60,000 nucleotides of DNA, taken from positions 376,501 through 436,500 of the forward strand of contig NC_134032.1 of NCBI RefSeq assembly GCF_964204645.1, in the 5' to 3' direction. The translations under genes were made by a program, and so were the position numbers. Below are positions 11,137 to 21,792 of this stretch, one piece after another. This DNA is from Tubulanus polymorphus (lineage: Eukaryota; Nemertea; Palaeonemertea; Tubulaniformes; Tubulanidae). Position 1 is the stretch's first letter. The number at the start of each line of letters is the position of its first letter. The notes beneath the pieces were generated by a model, which was not told the origin of the DNA, did not search any database, and saw nothing but the letters and a program-made list of their open reading frames with translations.

Positions 11137-11197
11137 ATGGGGTAACCGCACCGCTGCTGCGGCAATCGAGGATTCCACGTGATGGCAGGCGAGGATC
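11137..11197 (+). repeat. R77 fragment
   Basis: GCGGCAATCGAGGATTCCAC and GGCAGGCGAGGATCC match the second half of R77. Confidence 0.6.
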
Positions 11198-11297
11198 CGA
11201 TAAAACAAAGTTATTAGCAATACATACATGCACTATTAAACAATACATGTATTGGAGGCATCTAAGTCATTTTCTATGAATATAACTGAATGCATTG

Positions 11298-11600
11298 TTA
11301 CGCCATCTGGTGCCGGTACCCCATTGAGTTATATTCAAGTAACGTTGAAATTTGCTTTGTTTCCTGGCAGACTCGTAGCAGGCTGGTAGCAATGTTATCG
11401 ACTAATATAGAAAACGAAACATCTGCGTGAAGGTATCTTTGCTGATATTCAGCGCAATATGTAACAAAGGGTCCTTTCATGCGATGAATCGTCGGAAAAA
11501 TTATTTTCAAGACTCCTTTCGCTATCGTAGGTGGTCTTTTATCCAATACTGATGGAAGTTTCATGTTTTGTTGCGTAAGAATTTCAAATAAAAAGATCTA
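11298..11600 (-). other. Open minus-strand frame of uncertain status
   Basis: A frame of about 95 codons reads LFEILTQQNMKLPSVLDKRP, then LKIIFPTIHRMKGPFVTYC. There is a very faint resemblance to the middle of a RhoGEF (DH) domain, too weak to name. It ends by reading through the CTCF-like motif. A decayed pseudogene or chance frame is as likely as an exon. Confidence 0.2.
11301..11313 (-). promoter_or_regulatory. CTCF-like motif
   Basis: On the minus strand GCACCAGATGGCG matches the CTCF core at 12 of 13 positions. The flank AACAATG is the same as at 9.7 kb, suggesting a shared repeat origin. Confidence 0.4.
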
Positions 11601-11800
11601 GTAAAAAAAAACTTCGACATTAAATTTCGAAAGTCTTAAAAACTGGATAAACACTGAAGTGCGCCAACCGCTTCGATTGCGGGCGAAAGATCGGCGTAAA
11701 AAAACGACCGCGGGTTCCACTTTCCAATCTTCTAGGGACGGAAAACACTCTCCTCGTCAATATCAGATATACCGTACCGCGAGCGGATGTAAAAAGACAC

Positions 11801-11912
11801 CAGAGAGAGAGAGGGAGAGAGAGGGGGAGAGAGAGGATGAGAGGGAGAGAGGGCGAGAGAGAGGATGAGAGGGAGAGAGGGAGAGAGGGCGAGAGGGAGA
11901 GAGGGCGAGAGA
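11801..11912 (+). repeat. (GAGAGGGA)n purine tract
   Basis: GA-rich low-complexity DNA with GAGAGGGCGAGAGA variants. Confidence 0.85.
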
Positions 11913-12284
11913 GGGGGAAAGCTACTTATAAATTACAAATAAGAATATGAGATTTGTTGGGAAGTACCGGCGAGCTTATTATTACTAGAGCGAATATGAT
12001 TTGAGAGATCAGAGTCGGGTGACGTGTAGATCATGAGAGGAGGATGGGGAGCATTATTGTGAGAAATATTCGACCTCTAAAGAGATCACGGATGGAGTCA
12101 AACGGATGAATTTATACACGTCTCACAGTGTTTGATGAATTGGTCGAAAAAACGATACGAAAAAAAGGAATTCACTGAGCTTTCATCGATAATCAGTGTT
12201 AAACAGAATCGGGTTCAAATATCTGTGAAGGAAGGATCTGGGTCGGGTTTAGAGGTGACATCATGACGGAAGGGAGTCTAATTT
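11913..12284. other. Unique DNA, nothing recognised
   Basis: Spacer between a purine tract and the 78-bp array. No exon signal seen. Confidence 0.4.
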
Positions 12285-14802
12285 ATGATGTCATCAGGTT
12301 TGAGAATCCCTGCTGAGGGAGGATGTGTCTATTAGGACAGGGGTTTGTACTGTGACAGAGTCTCATGATGTCACCAGGTTTGAGAATCCCTGCTGAGGGA
12401 GGATGTGTCTATTAGGACAGGGGTTTGTACTGTGATAGAGTCTCACGATGTCATCAGGTTTGAATCCTTGCTGAGGGAGGATGTGTCTACTAGGACAAGG
12501 GTTTGTACTGTGACAGAGTCTCATGTGTCTACTAGGACAGGGGTTTGTACTGTGACAGAGTCTCATGATGTCATCAGGTTTGAGAATCCCTGCTGAGGGA
12601 GGATGTGTCTATTAGGACAGGGGTTTGTACTGTGACAGAGTCTCATGATGTCACCAGGTTCAAATCCCTGCTGAGGGAGGATGTGTCTACTAGGACAGGG
12701 GTTTGTACTGTGACAGAGTCTCACGATGTCATCAGGTTCAAATCCCTGCTGAGGGAGGATGTGTCTATTAGGACAGGGGTTTGTACTGTGATAGAGTCTC
12801 ATGATGTCATCAGGTTTGAATCCTTGCTGAGGGAGGATGTGTCTACTAGGACAAGGGTTTGTACTGTGACAGAGTCTCATGTGTCTACTAGGACAGGGGT
12901 TTGTACTGTGACAGAGTCTCACGATGTCATCAGGTTTGAATCCCTGCTGAGGGAGGATGTGTCTACTAGGACAGGGGTTTGTACTGTGACAGAGTCTCAT
13001 GATGTCATCAGGTTTGAATCCTTGCTGAGGGAGGATGTGTCTACTAGGACAGGGGTTTGTACTGTGATAGAGTCTCATGATGTCATCAGGTTTGAATCCC
13101 TGTGAGGGAGGATGTGTCTACTAGGACAGGGGTTTGTACTGTGACAGAGTCTCACGATGTCATCAGGTTCAAATCCCTGCTGAGGGAGGATGTGTCTATT
13201 AGGACAGGGGTTTGTACTGTGATAGAGTCTCATGATGTCATCAGGTTTGAATCCTTGCTGAGGGAGGATGTGTCTACTAGGACAAGGGTTTGTACTGTGA
13301 CAGAGTCTCATGTGTCTACTAGGACAGGGGTTTGTACTGTGACAGAGTCTCACGATGTCATCAGGTTTGAATCCCTGCTGAGGGAGGATGTGTCTACTAG
13401 GACAGGGGTTTGTACTGTGACAGAGTCTCATGATGTCATCAGGTTTGAATCCTTGCTGAGGGAGGATGTGTCTACTAGGACAGGAGTTTGTACTGTGACA
13501 GAGTCTCATGTGTCTACTAGGACAGGGGTTTGTACTGTGACAGAGTCTCACGATGTCATCAGGTTTGAATCCCTGCTGAGGGAGGATGTGTCTACTAGGA
13601 CAGGGGTTTGTACTGTGACAGAGTCTCATGATGTCATCAGGTTTGAATCCTTGCTGAGGGAGGATGTGTCTACTAGGACAGGGGTTTGTACTGTGACAGA
13701 GTCTCATGTGTCTACTAGGACAGGGGTTTGTACTGTGACAGAGTCTCACGATGTCATCAGGTTTGAATCCCTGCTGAGGGAGGATGTGTCTACTAGGACA
13801 GGGGTTTGTACTGTGACAGAGTCTCACGATGTCTTCAGGTTTCAATCCCTGCTGAGGGAGGATGTGTCTACTAGGACAGGGGTTTGTACTGTGACGGAGT
13901 CTCACGATGTCATCAGGTTTGAATCCCTGCTGAGGGAGGATGTGTCTACTAGGACAGGGGTTTGTACTGTGACAGAGTCTCATGTGTCTACTAGGACAGG
14001 GGTTTGTACTGTGACAGAGTCTCATGATGTCATCAGGTTTGAATCCCTGTGAGGGAGGATGTGTCTACTAGGACAGGGGTTTGTACTGTGACAGAGTCTC
14101 ATGATGTCATCAGGTTTGAATCCTTGCTGAGGGAGGATGTGTCTACTAGGACAGGGGTTTGTACTGTGACAGAGTCTCACGATGTCATCAGGTTTGAATC
14201 CCTGCTGAGGGAGGATGTGTCTACTAGGACAGGGGTTTGTACTGTGACAGAGTCTCACGATGTCATCAGGTTTGAATCCCTGCTGAGGGAGGATGTGTCT
14301 ACTAGGACAGGGGTTTGTACTGTGACAGAGTCTCACGATGTCATCAGGTTTGAATCCCTGTGAGGGAGGATGTGTCTACTAGGACAGGAGTTTGTACTGT
14401 GACAGAGTCTCATGTGTCTACTAGGACAGGGGTTTGTACTGTGACAGAGTCTCATGATGTCATCAGGTTTGAATCCCTGTGAGGGAGGATGTGTCTACTA
14501 GGACAGGAGTTTGTACTGTGACAGAGTCTCATGTGTCTACTAGGACAGGGGTTTGTACTGTGACAGAGTCTCACGATGTCATCAGGTTTGAATCCCTGTG
14601 AGGGAGGATGTGTCTACTAGGACAGGGGTTTGTACTGTGACAGAGTCTCATGATGTCATCAGGTTCAAATCCCTGCTGAGGGAGGATGTGTCTACTAGGA
14701 CAGGGGTTTGTACTGTGACAGAGTCTCATGATGTCATCAGGTTTGAGAATCCTTGCTGAGGGAGGATGTGTCTACTAGCACAGCAGTTTGTACTGTGACT
14801 TC
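12285..14802 (+). repeat. 78-bp satellite array (R78), array 1
   Basis: About 2.5 kb of a 78-bp unit (starting GATGTCATCAGGTTTGAATC, then CCTGCTGAGGGAGGATGTGT, CTACTAGGACAGGGGTTTGT, ACTGTGACAGAGTCTCAC). Truncated 42-bp units (CATGTGTCTACTAGGACAGG onward) are interspersed in a semi-regular higher-order pattern. Both lengths are multiples of 3 and the unit lacks stops in one frame on each strand. This gives mirrored repeat frames (26 residues per unit: VSTRTGVCTVTESHDVIRFE on +, RLCHSTNPCPSRHILPQQGF on -). Single-base deletions (CCTGTGAGGG) and 2-base insertions (TTGAGAATCC) break both, so it is not coding. Variants with GGTTCAAATCC contain a perfect Pol III B box. A sister array lies at 52.5-54.3 kb. 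Confidence 0.95.
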
Positions 14803-14890
14803 AAAATACATGTACTGAATATATAAAACTTAATCTGCCATGAATCCAGCGATTATAAGAAAATCGATATTGATGCATTCAGTTTCCGGA
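14803..14890. other. Unique DNA, possible 3' flank of the minus-strand exon
   Basis: Short AT-rich stretch after the R78 array. A 3' UTR is possible but no AATAAA was found. Confidence 0.3.
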
Positions 14891-15067
14891 TTAAGCTTTC
14901 AGTTTCGTACATCCACCCGGATTATAAACACAATTGAGCCGAATTAAATCCTCGAAAAGAAATTCCGGAGCAAATGGATGTTCATCCATCGGGGTATCGC
15001 CAGTCAATATTGCCAGCAATTCCGCGACCGTTTCGTTATCGGCACCAGCGGGTCGATTCGGGACGGG
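14891..15067 (-). CDS. Candidate terminal coding exon, unknown product
   Basis: A minus-strand frame of 58 codons ends in TAA at 14891-14893. It contains PAGADNETVAELLAILTGD, then TPMDEHPFAPEFLFEDLIRL, then NCVYNPGGCTKLKA. The acidic helix-like middle, low repeat content and about 60% purines at codon position 1 look coding. The frame opens after TAG at 15068-15070, which could be an acceptor. A much better acceptor (CATTTTTATCTTCAG) lies at 15118-15132, but the frame it leads into (TKRRLSSTFDNPSIIRSPSR) is a different one that stops at about 15001. So either the weak acceptor is used, the exon is frameshifted, or the two frames are alternatives. No family recognised. Confidence 0.45.
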   Translation of the reverse strand, partial: PVPNRPAGADNETVAELLAILTGDTPMDEHPFAPEFLFEDLIRLNCVYNPGGCTKLKA

Positions 15068-15132
15068 CTACGGATTATTGACGGATTATCGAAGGTAGAC
15101 GATAATCTGCGTTTAGTCTGAAGATAAAAATG

Positions 15133-15304
15133 TGATCGGAAATCATTTCATAGGAAACTAACAGCGCCGTGTTTTATAGACATGCGGGAAATAAGTGGAA
15201 ATAAGTGGAAATCGATTCAAAACGGGCAGCGATTAAATACGTTAAGACACGAGACAAGATTTCAGGAAAATCCGTTTTAACGCTAAGTAAGCTATCCGTT
15301 TTGA
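15133..15304. other. Unique DNA upstream of the minus-strand exon
   Basis: Intron-like sequence between the acceptor near 15118 and the 167-bp array. Confidence 0.35.
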
Positions 15305-15857
15305 TATTCCTGAAGATGACTATTAGGATATAGTCGAAACGTTGAATAAACTACACTAGCTCAAGGAAACATTTCAGACTCTTTTTATTCTTAGTGTGCA
15401 GGGATTTTATATTATCTTTACAACACGGACTCAGAGTGTTTCATCAATGGTTATAATGAGGACAACATCAGTATTCCTGAAGATGACTATTAGGATATAG
15501 TCGAAACGTTGAATAAACTACACTAGCTCAAGGAAACATTTCAGACTCTTTTTATTGTTAGTGTGCAGGGATTTTATAATATCTTTACAACACGGACTCA
15601 GAGTGTTTCATCAATGGTTATAATGAGGATAACATCAGTATTCCTGTAGATGACTATTGGGATATAGTGGAAACGTTGAATAAACTACACTAGCTCAAGG
15701 AAACATTTCAGACTCTTTTTATTCTTAGTGTGCAGGGATTTTATATTATCTTTACAACACGGACTCAGAGTGTTTCATTAATGATTATAATGAGGACAAC
15801 ATCAGTATTCCTGAAGATGACTATCAGTTTAATGTCGAAACGTTGAATAAACTACTA
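15305..15857 (+). repeat. R167 array 1, hammerhead-like retrozyme repeat
   Basis: Four ribozyme-like motifs start (C of CTGAAGA) at 15310, 15477, 15644 and 15811, exactly 167 bp apart. Each monomer has TATTC-CTGAAGA-T-GACTAT...ATAGTC-GAAA-CGTT-GAATA. Stem I is TATTC/GAATA, stem II is GACTAT/ATAGTC with loop TAGGAT, the core is CUGANGA plus GAAA, and stem III is reduced to the self-complementary ACGU. This is the layout of type I hammerheads in animal retrozymes and Penelope-like elements, except for one extra U between A9 and stem II. The third and fourth copies carry core or stem mutations. Sister arrays lie at 46.3 and 55.3 kb, and one decayed copy is at 37.9 kb. Confidence 0.85.
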
Positions 15858-16135
15858 TCATCAATATGGTTATTATTCGTTACAAAGCGAAAACAAAACG
15901 CTTAGACGCCAAATTGAAAGTATTTTCTTCGCACTAAGCTAAGCTTCCACTGCTTGATTGTGAGGTTCAATACGTCAAACTGGAGAACACTGATAACCGG
16001 AAGCGAATCGATGCGATGTTTCTATTTCCGGTGTAACTAGCTGGAATGTTGTGATCGGTATTTCCACTGACTGTTGTCGCTGAACTCGAATCGATTGATC
16101 GATTAAACTATACAACTGATTTTTCATCGAAAGTC
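15858..16135. other. Unique DNA, nothing recognised
   Basis: Spacer between two arrays. No exon signal seen. Confidence 0.4.
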
Positions 16136-16500
16136 ACTCGCTACATCGCTAAATACCCGTTTTAGTACATCACCCGCTACATCACTACAAACCCGTTTTA
16201 GTACATCACCCGCTACATCACTACAAACCCGTTTTAGTACATCACCCGCTACATCACTACATACCCGTTTTAGTACATCACCCGCTACATCACTACATAC
16301 CCGTTTTAGTACATCACCCGCTACATCACTACATACCCGTTTTAGTACATCACCCGCTACATCACTACATACCCGTTTTAGTACATCACCCGCTACATCA
16401 CTACATACCCGTTTTAGTACATCACCCGCTACATCACTACATACCCGTTTTAGTACATCACCCGCTACATCACTACAAACCCATTTTAGTACACCACCCG
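16136..16500 (+). repeat. 36-bp minisatellite, ~10 copies
   Basis: Unit TACATCACCCGCTACATCAC + TACATACCCGTTTTAG, nearly identical across copies. Confidence 0.95.
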
Positions 16501-16504
16501 CTAT

Positions 16505-16620
16505 GTATCGGCTGACATGCTGGAGGTGGTAGGTTCGAGTCCTGCTAGGATCGAGGTTACGGCCTGGGCAGGGTTAGGGTATGGATCGGTTTTGGTCAGT
16601 TGTATCATAAGGAACGTTTT
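16505..16620 (+). mobile_element. Truncated tRNA-derived SINE
   Basis: GGTTCGAGTCC at about 16531 is a perfect Pol III B box inside a perfect T-arm (GTAGG-TTCGAGT-CCTGC). Upstream GACATGCTGGAGGTGG resembles the 38.4-kb SINE head (GTAAGCTGGAGGTC). The A box and acceptor stem are missing, cut by the minisatellite. Confidence 0.6.
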
Positions 16621-17170
16621 TTAAATCGTCTTCATCAATACACATTTTCCGGATAGCATTCGATATACATTTAGTTGGGTAGTTTGACTTTGATCTAACC
16701 GAGAATTCGCCCGCATAGAAATTTGAAGACAAGAATTAAGACGCCTAGAATTGAGAAAAAACTGCAGTGTTTAACTTGAACCATCTGGTTATCATCGCAA
16801 TTCCGAATAGCTCGCAATAAAGTTTAGCGGAGTCGGTTAGGTTAGAGAGATCTTTGTTTATAACGGGGATAAAGACTGTCTGTTAGTGAACGGAACAGAT
16901 AAATCCAGATTACTGAACGGTGGGGTGGTCTTAACGTACACACTTACTCTTAGAGTTGGAACTATCCTAATCTACTAAAACTAGCCCTGACCCAATGGAC
17001 TACTTTAGCATAACACACGAAGCAACAATTGAAATAAAGCATTGATTTTTAAGATAAAAACCAGGATCCAGTTCCACAGTTGTGAGTTATGCTCTGAGTT
17101 AAAGTTAGTTCATTTTCAATGTTTTAACCCAGGGTCAAATCTTAACTCCGAACTGGTGGAACTGGACCCA
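16621..17170. other. Unique DNA, nothing recognised
   Basis: It includes GATCCAGTTCCACAGTTGTG near 17066 and an inverted echo near 17150, relics of the 39-bp family. Confidence 0.35.
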
Positions 17171-17283
17171 GGGACCGGTTTTGTAGGCCGGTAATACCTA
17201 CAACCCGGGGGCTGACTGAATTCATTTTGAATTAAGTTAGCCCCCGAGTTAAAGGTAATACCAGTCCATAAAACCGGCCCCGG
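17171..17283. mobile_element. Foldback element, ~54-bp imperfect inverted repeat
   Basis: GGGACCGGTTTTGTA at the left and the complement of CCATAAAACCGGCCCC at the right start two arms that match along most of 54 bases. The arms also share the CCGGTAATACCT and CGGGGGCT blocks. The centre is near 17228 (AATTCATTTTGAATT). No clear target duplication. It may be a small MITE or an extruded palindrome. Confidence 0.65.
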
Positions 17284-17897
17284 GTTTGTAGAAATCTGGC
17301 AGATCTAATACGAAATTGTTTAATATCAAAAATTCCAAAACAAATATAAAACGCATCATGGGCTCTAAGAACGAATTTAGAAGCCATGGACATTTCGGAC
17401 TCCCCTTTACAGCAGGCGATGGTCCCTAGAGAGTTTGAAATATCGCGACCTTTAAATTTTGATTCACGACGGGTAAAAACTATGTTTTTGTGTCTCACTT
17501 AAGCGGTTTCTAATCTTTCAAAGCTGAATACCGCTCCAGAAAACGACCGAATAAAAATTCCGCGTGGGCAATTCGAAATGAAGTCCTGCTATTAGAACGA
17601 GTAAACCTTCAAAGCGAATGCTCGCGATTCAGAGGAGTTTACGCAAAAAATAGAGTTTACATCAAAAGTTCACGTCATGTTGCCATGTGACCGGGTTTAA
17701 TGGTTAAGCAATTCTCAGAATTTTACTCGTTAAAAATGTAATTTTTCTGAAATGATGATGTTTGAAAACGATTCGAGAAGTTTTTGATCTTTCAGTCGTT
17801 GGAAATTTGTCGCAATCACAATTTGCGCTTACAGCATTTTATAGGATTCCATTTACTTTATGAGGGAGAGATATTTAAGGTGAAAGATCTCCGCCCC
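17284..17897. other. Unique DNA, no gene recognised
   Basis: A minus frame (17232-17498) runs partly through the foldback arm and has no splice context. Confidence 0.35.
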
Positions 17898-18142
17898 CTA
17901 TCTCACTTCTCTATCTCCCTCCCTCTCCCTTCTCTCCCCCTCCCCTTTCCCTCTCTCCCTCCCTATCCCTTCTCTCTCCCCTTCCCTCTCCCTTCTCTCC
18001 CCCTCCCCTCACTCTCTCCGCTCTCTCCAGACTCTATATCTCTCTCCTCTCCCCTCTCCCTTCTCTCTCCTCCTCCCTCTCCCTTCTCTCCCCCTCCCCT
18101 CACTCTATCCGCTCTCTCCCTCTCACTCTCATCTCTCTCAGG
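17898..18142 (+). repeat. Pyrimidine (TCTCCC) low-complexity tract
   Basis: Nearly pure C/T. The Leu/Pro/Ser frame through it is an artefact. Confidence 0.85.
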
Positions 18143-18344
18143 TGGGTTGATGGAGCACTTTATTTCTGATAATATTGAAATGAAGATGCTGATTTGTGCA
18201 GTTTTTACCCTCGGGTCATGATTATTAATACATGAAACTTGACTGCGTCAGAAACTCTAACGTTACATGCGTTAGAATATAATGATTCCTTCTAGACAAA
18301 TTCAGAATTTTGTTTGGTTTTAATCGTTGGTTTGGGGGCCTTCA

Positions 18345-18835
18345 TATATTGACTCAGTTCTATCCAGATCCAGTTCCCCAATATGTGTTCAATCTTACTC
18401 TGAACCCAGTTCCACAGTTGTGTAGTTTTAATTTGACTTTGAACCCAGTTTTACTTTTTTGTTGGTTTAATTTGACTCTGACGAACCCAGTTCCACAGTT
18501 GTGTGGGCTTAATTTGACTGAGGATCATTATTCAACAGTGTGTGGGTTTAAAATAGACTATGAATCCAGGTTCACAGTTGTGTGGGTTCAATTTGACTGT
18601 GGATCCAGTTCCACAGTTGTGTAGGTTTAATTTGACTCTGAACCCAGTTTTACGGTTTTGTTGGTTTAATTTGACTCTGAACCCAGTTTTACGGTTTTGT
18701 TGGTTAATTTGACTCTGACGAACCCAGTTCCACAGTTGTGTGGGCTTAATTTGACTGAGGATCATTATTCAACAGTGTGTGGGTTTAAAATAGACTATGA
18801 ATCCAGTTTCACAGTTGTGTCGGGTGTAACTTGAC
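18345..18835 (+). repeat. 39-bp minisatellite (R39), diverged array 1
   Basis: Units such as CCAGTTCCACAGTTGTGTGG + GTTTAATTTGACTCTGAAC, with indels. A ~220-bp higher-order block including GAGGATCATTATTCAACAGT appears twice (about 18519 and 18758). The same unit, opposite strand, lies at 42.9 kb and decayed at 41.2 kb. Confidence 0.9.
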
Positions 18836-19289
18836 GCTCTCACTCAATCCTATGTCTTGTCCTATTGTCTCCCGCACAGAAGCCTTCACTCATGAATAAT
18901 CAAATCATAAATAAGGCTTTGTAAGGTCGATTATTTCGACAAGATTGAGAGTTACGCGCGCGCAAGAAACCGAATCGAATTACGCGCCTTATTCTGTATT
19001 TCCTCGCCGAGCTCGATACACAGATTAATCTCAATAATTCATCAGATTTTGTCCTATCGCTCAAAAAATCGTTTCGTCATCGGGGAAACTTTTTCACGCG
19101 CTCGTCCCTCGAAACGACACCCGGCGGTCGTTGAGAAAATATCCCTCAGCGTCGACGAGTTTGCGCTCGAATTTCATCATCGCCGGGGACTCGCCATATG
19201 TTTTATGACTTGGCACGCGGAGAATTTTTTAGCGAAATCGAGTTATTTTCGAGCAAAAAACTTCGTTTTATTTCATTAAGACAAGTTTA
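18836..19289. other. CpG-rich unique DNA, no gene recognised
   Basis: The + frame at 19049-19279 is open, but composition and context give no support. Confidence 0.3.
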
Positions 19290-19405
19290 TATTTTCTGTT
19301 GATTGTAAATATTGTATATTTCATAGTCCCACTCCATGTACCATCCATAGAAATGGTTGGAGTGTAAATAAAATCCTAATCCTAATCCTAATCCTAATCC
19401 TAATT
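19290..19405 (+). mobile_element. LINE 3' end with (AATCCT)n tail
   Basis: GTTGGAGTGTAAATAAAATC is followed by about 5.5 copies of AATCCT (19372-19405). A short A-rich 3' UTR ending in a hexamer tail is typical of CR1/jockey-type LINEs lacking poly(A). The body is absent (5' truncation). Confidence 0.55.
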
Positions 19406-19416
19406 AAAGTTCATTA

Positions 19417-19704
19417 CCGACACTCCTATTATATAAATCTTTATGGCTTCGAAATCTAGAAATGATGCTTAGGACAGACTTTCCTGTTGATGTTTCCATC
19501 TTCAAGCCGAGTATAACTAACAAGCCCTAATCACTAGCTATCCCACCAGATGGCGTGCCTTAGATATAAAAATCTCCCTGTCCCCAAAAACCCTATTTCA
19601 AGATTTAAAAAAAGATATCGAAATCTAGCTAATGTTAATTACTGACACTCCTATAAAGATCTTCATGGCTTCGAAATCTAGATGGGATGCTTGGTCGGAC
19701 TTTG
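19417..19704 (+). repeat. Diverged tandem duplication (~215-bp period)
   Basis: CTTTATGGCTTCGAAATCTAGA (about 19439) recurs as CTTCATGGCTTCGAAATCTAGA (about 19661), each preceded by TACYGACACTCCTAT and followed by GATGCTTRG. Confidence 0.75.
19543..19555 (+). promoter_or_regulatory. CTCF-consensus motif (full match)
   Basis: CCACCAGATGGCG matches CCASYAGRKGGCR at all 13 positions. It lies in the spacer of the duplication. The CTCF core is conserved in bilaterians; occupancy here is unknown. Confidence 0.5.
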
Positions 19705-20239
19705 TGTTCACTCAAAAATGAGACACGAATTATTTTTTGTTCATCGATTCTTGTTTACTAATCATTTGAACTCGACAAAATTTTCGATATATTTTGATCG
19801 AAATTCAATTTCAATAATAGCTGCAGCTGGGCCGCCGATAGATCTTCCCTCGGCGCGTTAAGGGCGGCAGATCATCGGCAGATCTTTCTAGAGTAGATCG
19901 TCTAACCGATGTGTACCCGGGGTCACCCGAGCAAGGACGAGCATTTCCTCTTTATTTATCGAAATGAATGTTTCCCGCGTCAAAAGCGGATAAATCAATG
20001 CGTCATAAGCGCGCCGGGGTCGACGACCTCGAATGACGAATGTCTGTTCGCGCGCCGCGGTCTGAAAACGACGTTCGATTTTCGACAACCGATAGTTTTC
20101 GAGAGGAATAAGTTTAACGAAGCGAGTTGTTCGTTTATGAGTTCGGGTCATCAGAGCGCAACGGAACATCGACAACGAACATCGCGGAAAAAGAAAGTTG
20201 ATTATATACGCCTGCTTGCAGCTACTGTAGCTGGTGTGG
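19705..20239. other. CpG-rich unique DNA, dual-strand open frames
   Basis: Frames of about 100 codons are open on both strands (19888-20310 minus, 19909-20466 plus). The plus one reads straight into the SINE-like repeat. CpG-rich, stop-poor composition explains both. Confidence 0.3.
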
Positions 20240-20640
20240 TCACCACCACGCCAGCTTTTAGTTGTATCGCTTTTAGTTATATACGACAAGTATCCAGCAC
20301 TGACGGGCAAACAAACGTTGACGTCACGTGCAACACCCTCTATTGGTGGTCAGGCACATTAAGTGATTTTCATAACGGACCTTCGAAGTTCCTAAATCCC
20401 CTGATTCAATCTTTTGTTGTTATGTACGGCAAGTCTCCGGCACTGACGGACAAAAACAAACTTTGATCTTTAGTCAAACCATGGACTCTTAAAACAAATG
20501 GTCAAAAACAATGATCTAGGTCTCTACGACTCATCAATTCCTCAAAAACTCCTTCGAAATGGAAAACAAACTATGACATCACGTACAGCGCCCTCTATTC
20601 GGGGAATGAGGTACTATGTAGCACACGACCGATGATTACT
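20240..20640 (+). mobile_element. SINE-like dispersed repeat, two tandem diverged copies
   Basis: Shares CACTGACGGGCAAACAAACG, CAACACCCTCTATTGGTG, CAGGCACATTAAGTGAT and CTGATTCAATCTTTTGTTG with 38470-38740. The module CTGACGG...ACATCACGTACARC-GCCCTCTATT is repeated within each locus. Confidence 0.75.
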
Positions 20641-21203
20641 GCTATTATACACTGCGATTGCATCAGGTGAGATACTTGTGGGTGTAACCTAAGATTAGGT
20701 GTAACTCTCACGTATCTGCTGGCAATGTATGTCACTGGTTTATATCACAATTCAATATTCATTGATTACATCTCCATATAACAGTCTTAAACCTCTCCCA
20801 CACTGGTGACTGTATGCGCAAGCACTCTTGTGACCCTCACTTCCCTCATACCTCATTAGTAACGCGCCTTATGCATTGTTCTCGTGTAGACCACAATCAG
20901 ATGGCACAACAGTGTCGGCCTTGACATTTTGTTTTTTTTCTAGTTCGATTAGGCCGCGCAGGCTGTTTTCAGCCTAGCGCAAGACAGGAATACATGTTCA
21001 CGCAACAGAAGTATACCAAGGATTTTTTATTTTAGTTAATTAATTGTTTAGATTGTTTAAATTATGATTTTATTGCCCCGTTTTTACATGAAATGAAAAT
21101 TTGAAGATGAAAATTAAAATATACACGAAATTTTCGGATTCCATCAAATTCTATCCGTGATATCTCAGATTCTGTCTAGCTAAGCGGGATAACTGGTGAA
21201 GCG

Positions 21204-21216
21204 CGCCATCTGGCGG
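21204..21216 (-). promoter_or_regulatory. CTCF-like motif
   Basis: On the minus strand CCGCCAGATGGCG, 12 of 13 to the consensus. Confidence 0.4.
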
Positions 21217-21779
21217 GATGCCACGGAATTCCGGCGAAGTCAAAATTGACGAGAAAGTTGTTCCGGCGGCAATCGATTGTAATTTAGCTAAATGTAGCGG
21301 ACACTGGCAGTCGAGTAGTCGTCGTGTTTATAGTTTATCAATATCGTTTTAAGTCCGCGGGAAATTGACCGGTGTGTTAGCATAACATCGTATGAAACAT
21401 TAAATCCATTTGTATCCCCCTGTCCCCCCTGTCCACCCCCTCCCCCTCCCCCCGCGCTGCATTAGCCGCACTATCAATGGTCGATTATTCCTTATATGGT
21501 TACGTCGTCGATACTTATCTAGCTATGACGTCATTAATTAAGGTACATACAGTTCTCCTAAAAGAGTCGTAAGTTCCAAATTTCTAGGTATATCTTACAT
21601 CAAGGTTTTCGACGAAAAAACGTAAAAAAGTTTATCACGTGGTATTGGCTTCATTCACGGTCATCCGCCGTGTGAAGAATAAGTTACTTATCTCCAGACT
21701 TTATTCCGGTGCCTGGAAAATCAAAGTTGCTGCAAGAAAATGAGCTGCTTTTGATCACCGAAAGACCTACTCTCAGTGG

Positions 21780-21792
21780 CGCCACCTAGCGG
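21780..21792 (-). promoter_or_regulatory. CTCF-like motif
   Basis: On the minus strand CCGCTAGGTGGCG, 12 of 13. The extended 17-mer CGCCACCTAGCGGTCGT (21780-21796) is identical at 59173-59189. Confidence 0.45.

Noticed and set aside
12285-14363. Long repeat-protein genes in the 78-bp array (up to 316 codons, both strands)
   Set aside because: Frames arise because the unit is 78 bp and stop-free. Indels of 1-2 bases break them, and the mirrored strands are equally open.
12285-14802. CRISPR-like array
   Set aside because: Units are contiguous with no unique spacers, and the genome is eukaryotic.
19888-20466. 140-185-codon genes on both strands
   Set aside because: CpG-rich stop-poor DNA. The + frame runs through a SINE-like repeat. 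No splice or start context.
20480-20669. + exon ending in CAG|GTGAGA
   Set aside because: The open frame reads through the dispersed CACGTACARCGCCCTCTATT module, so it is repeat-derived.
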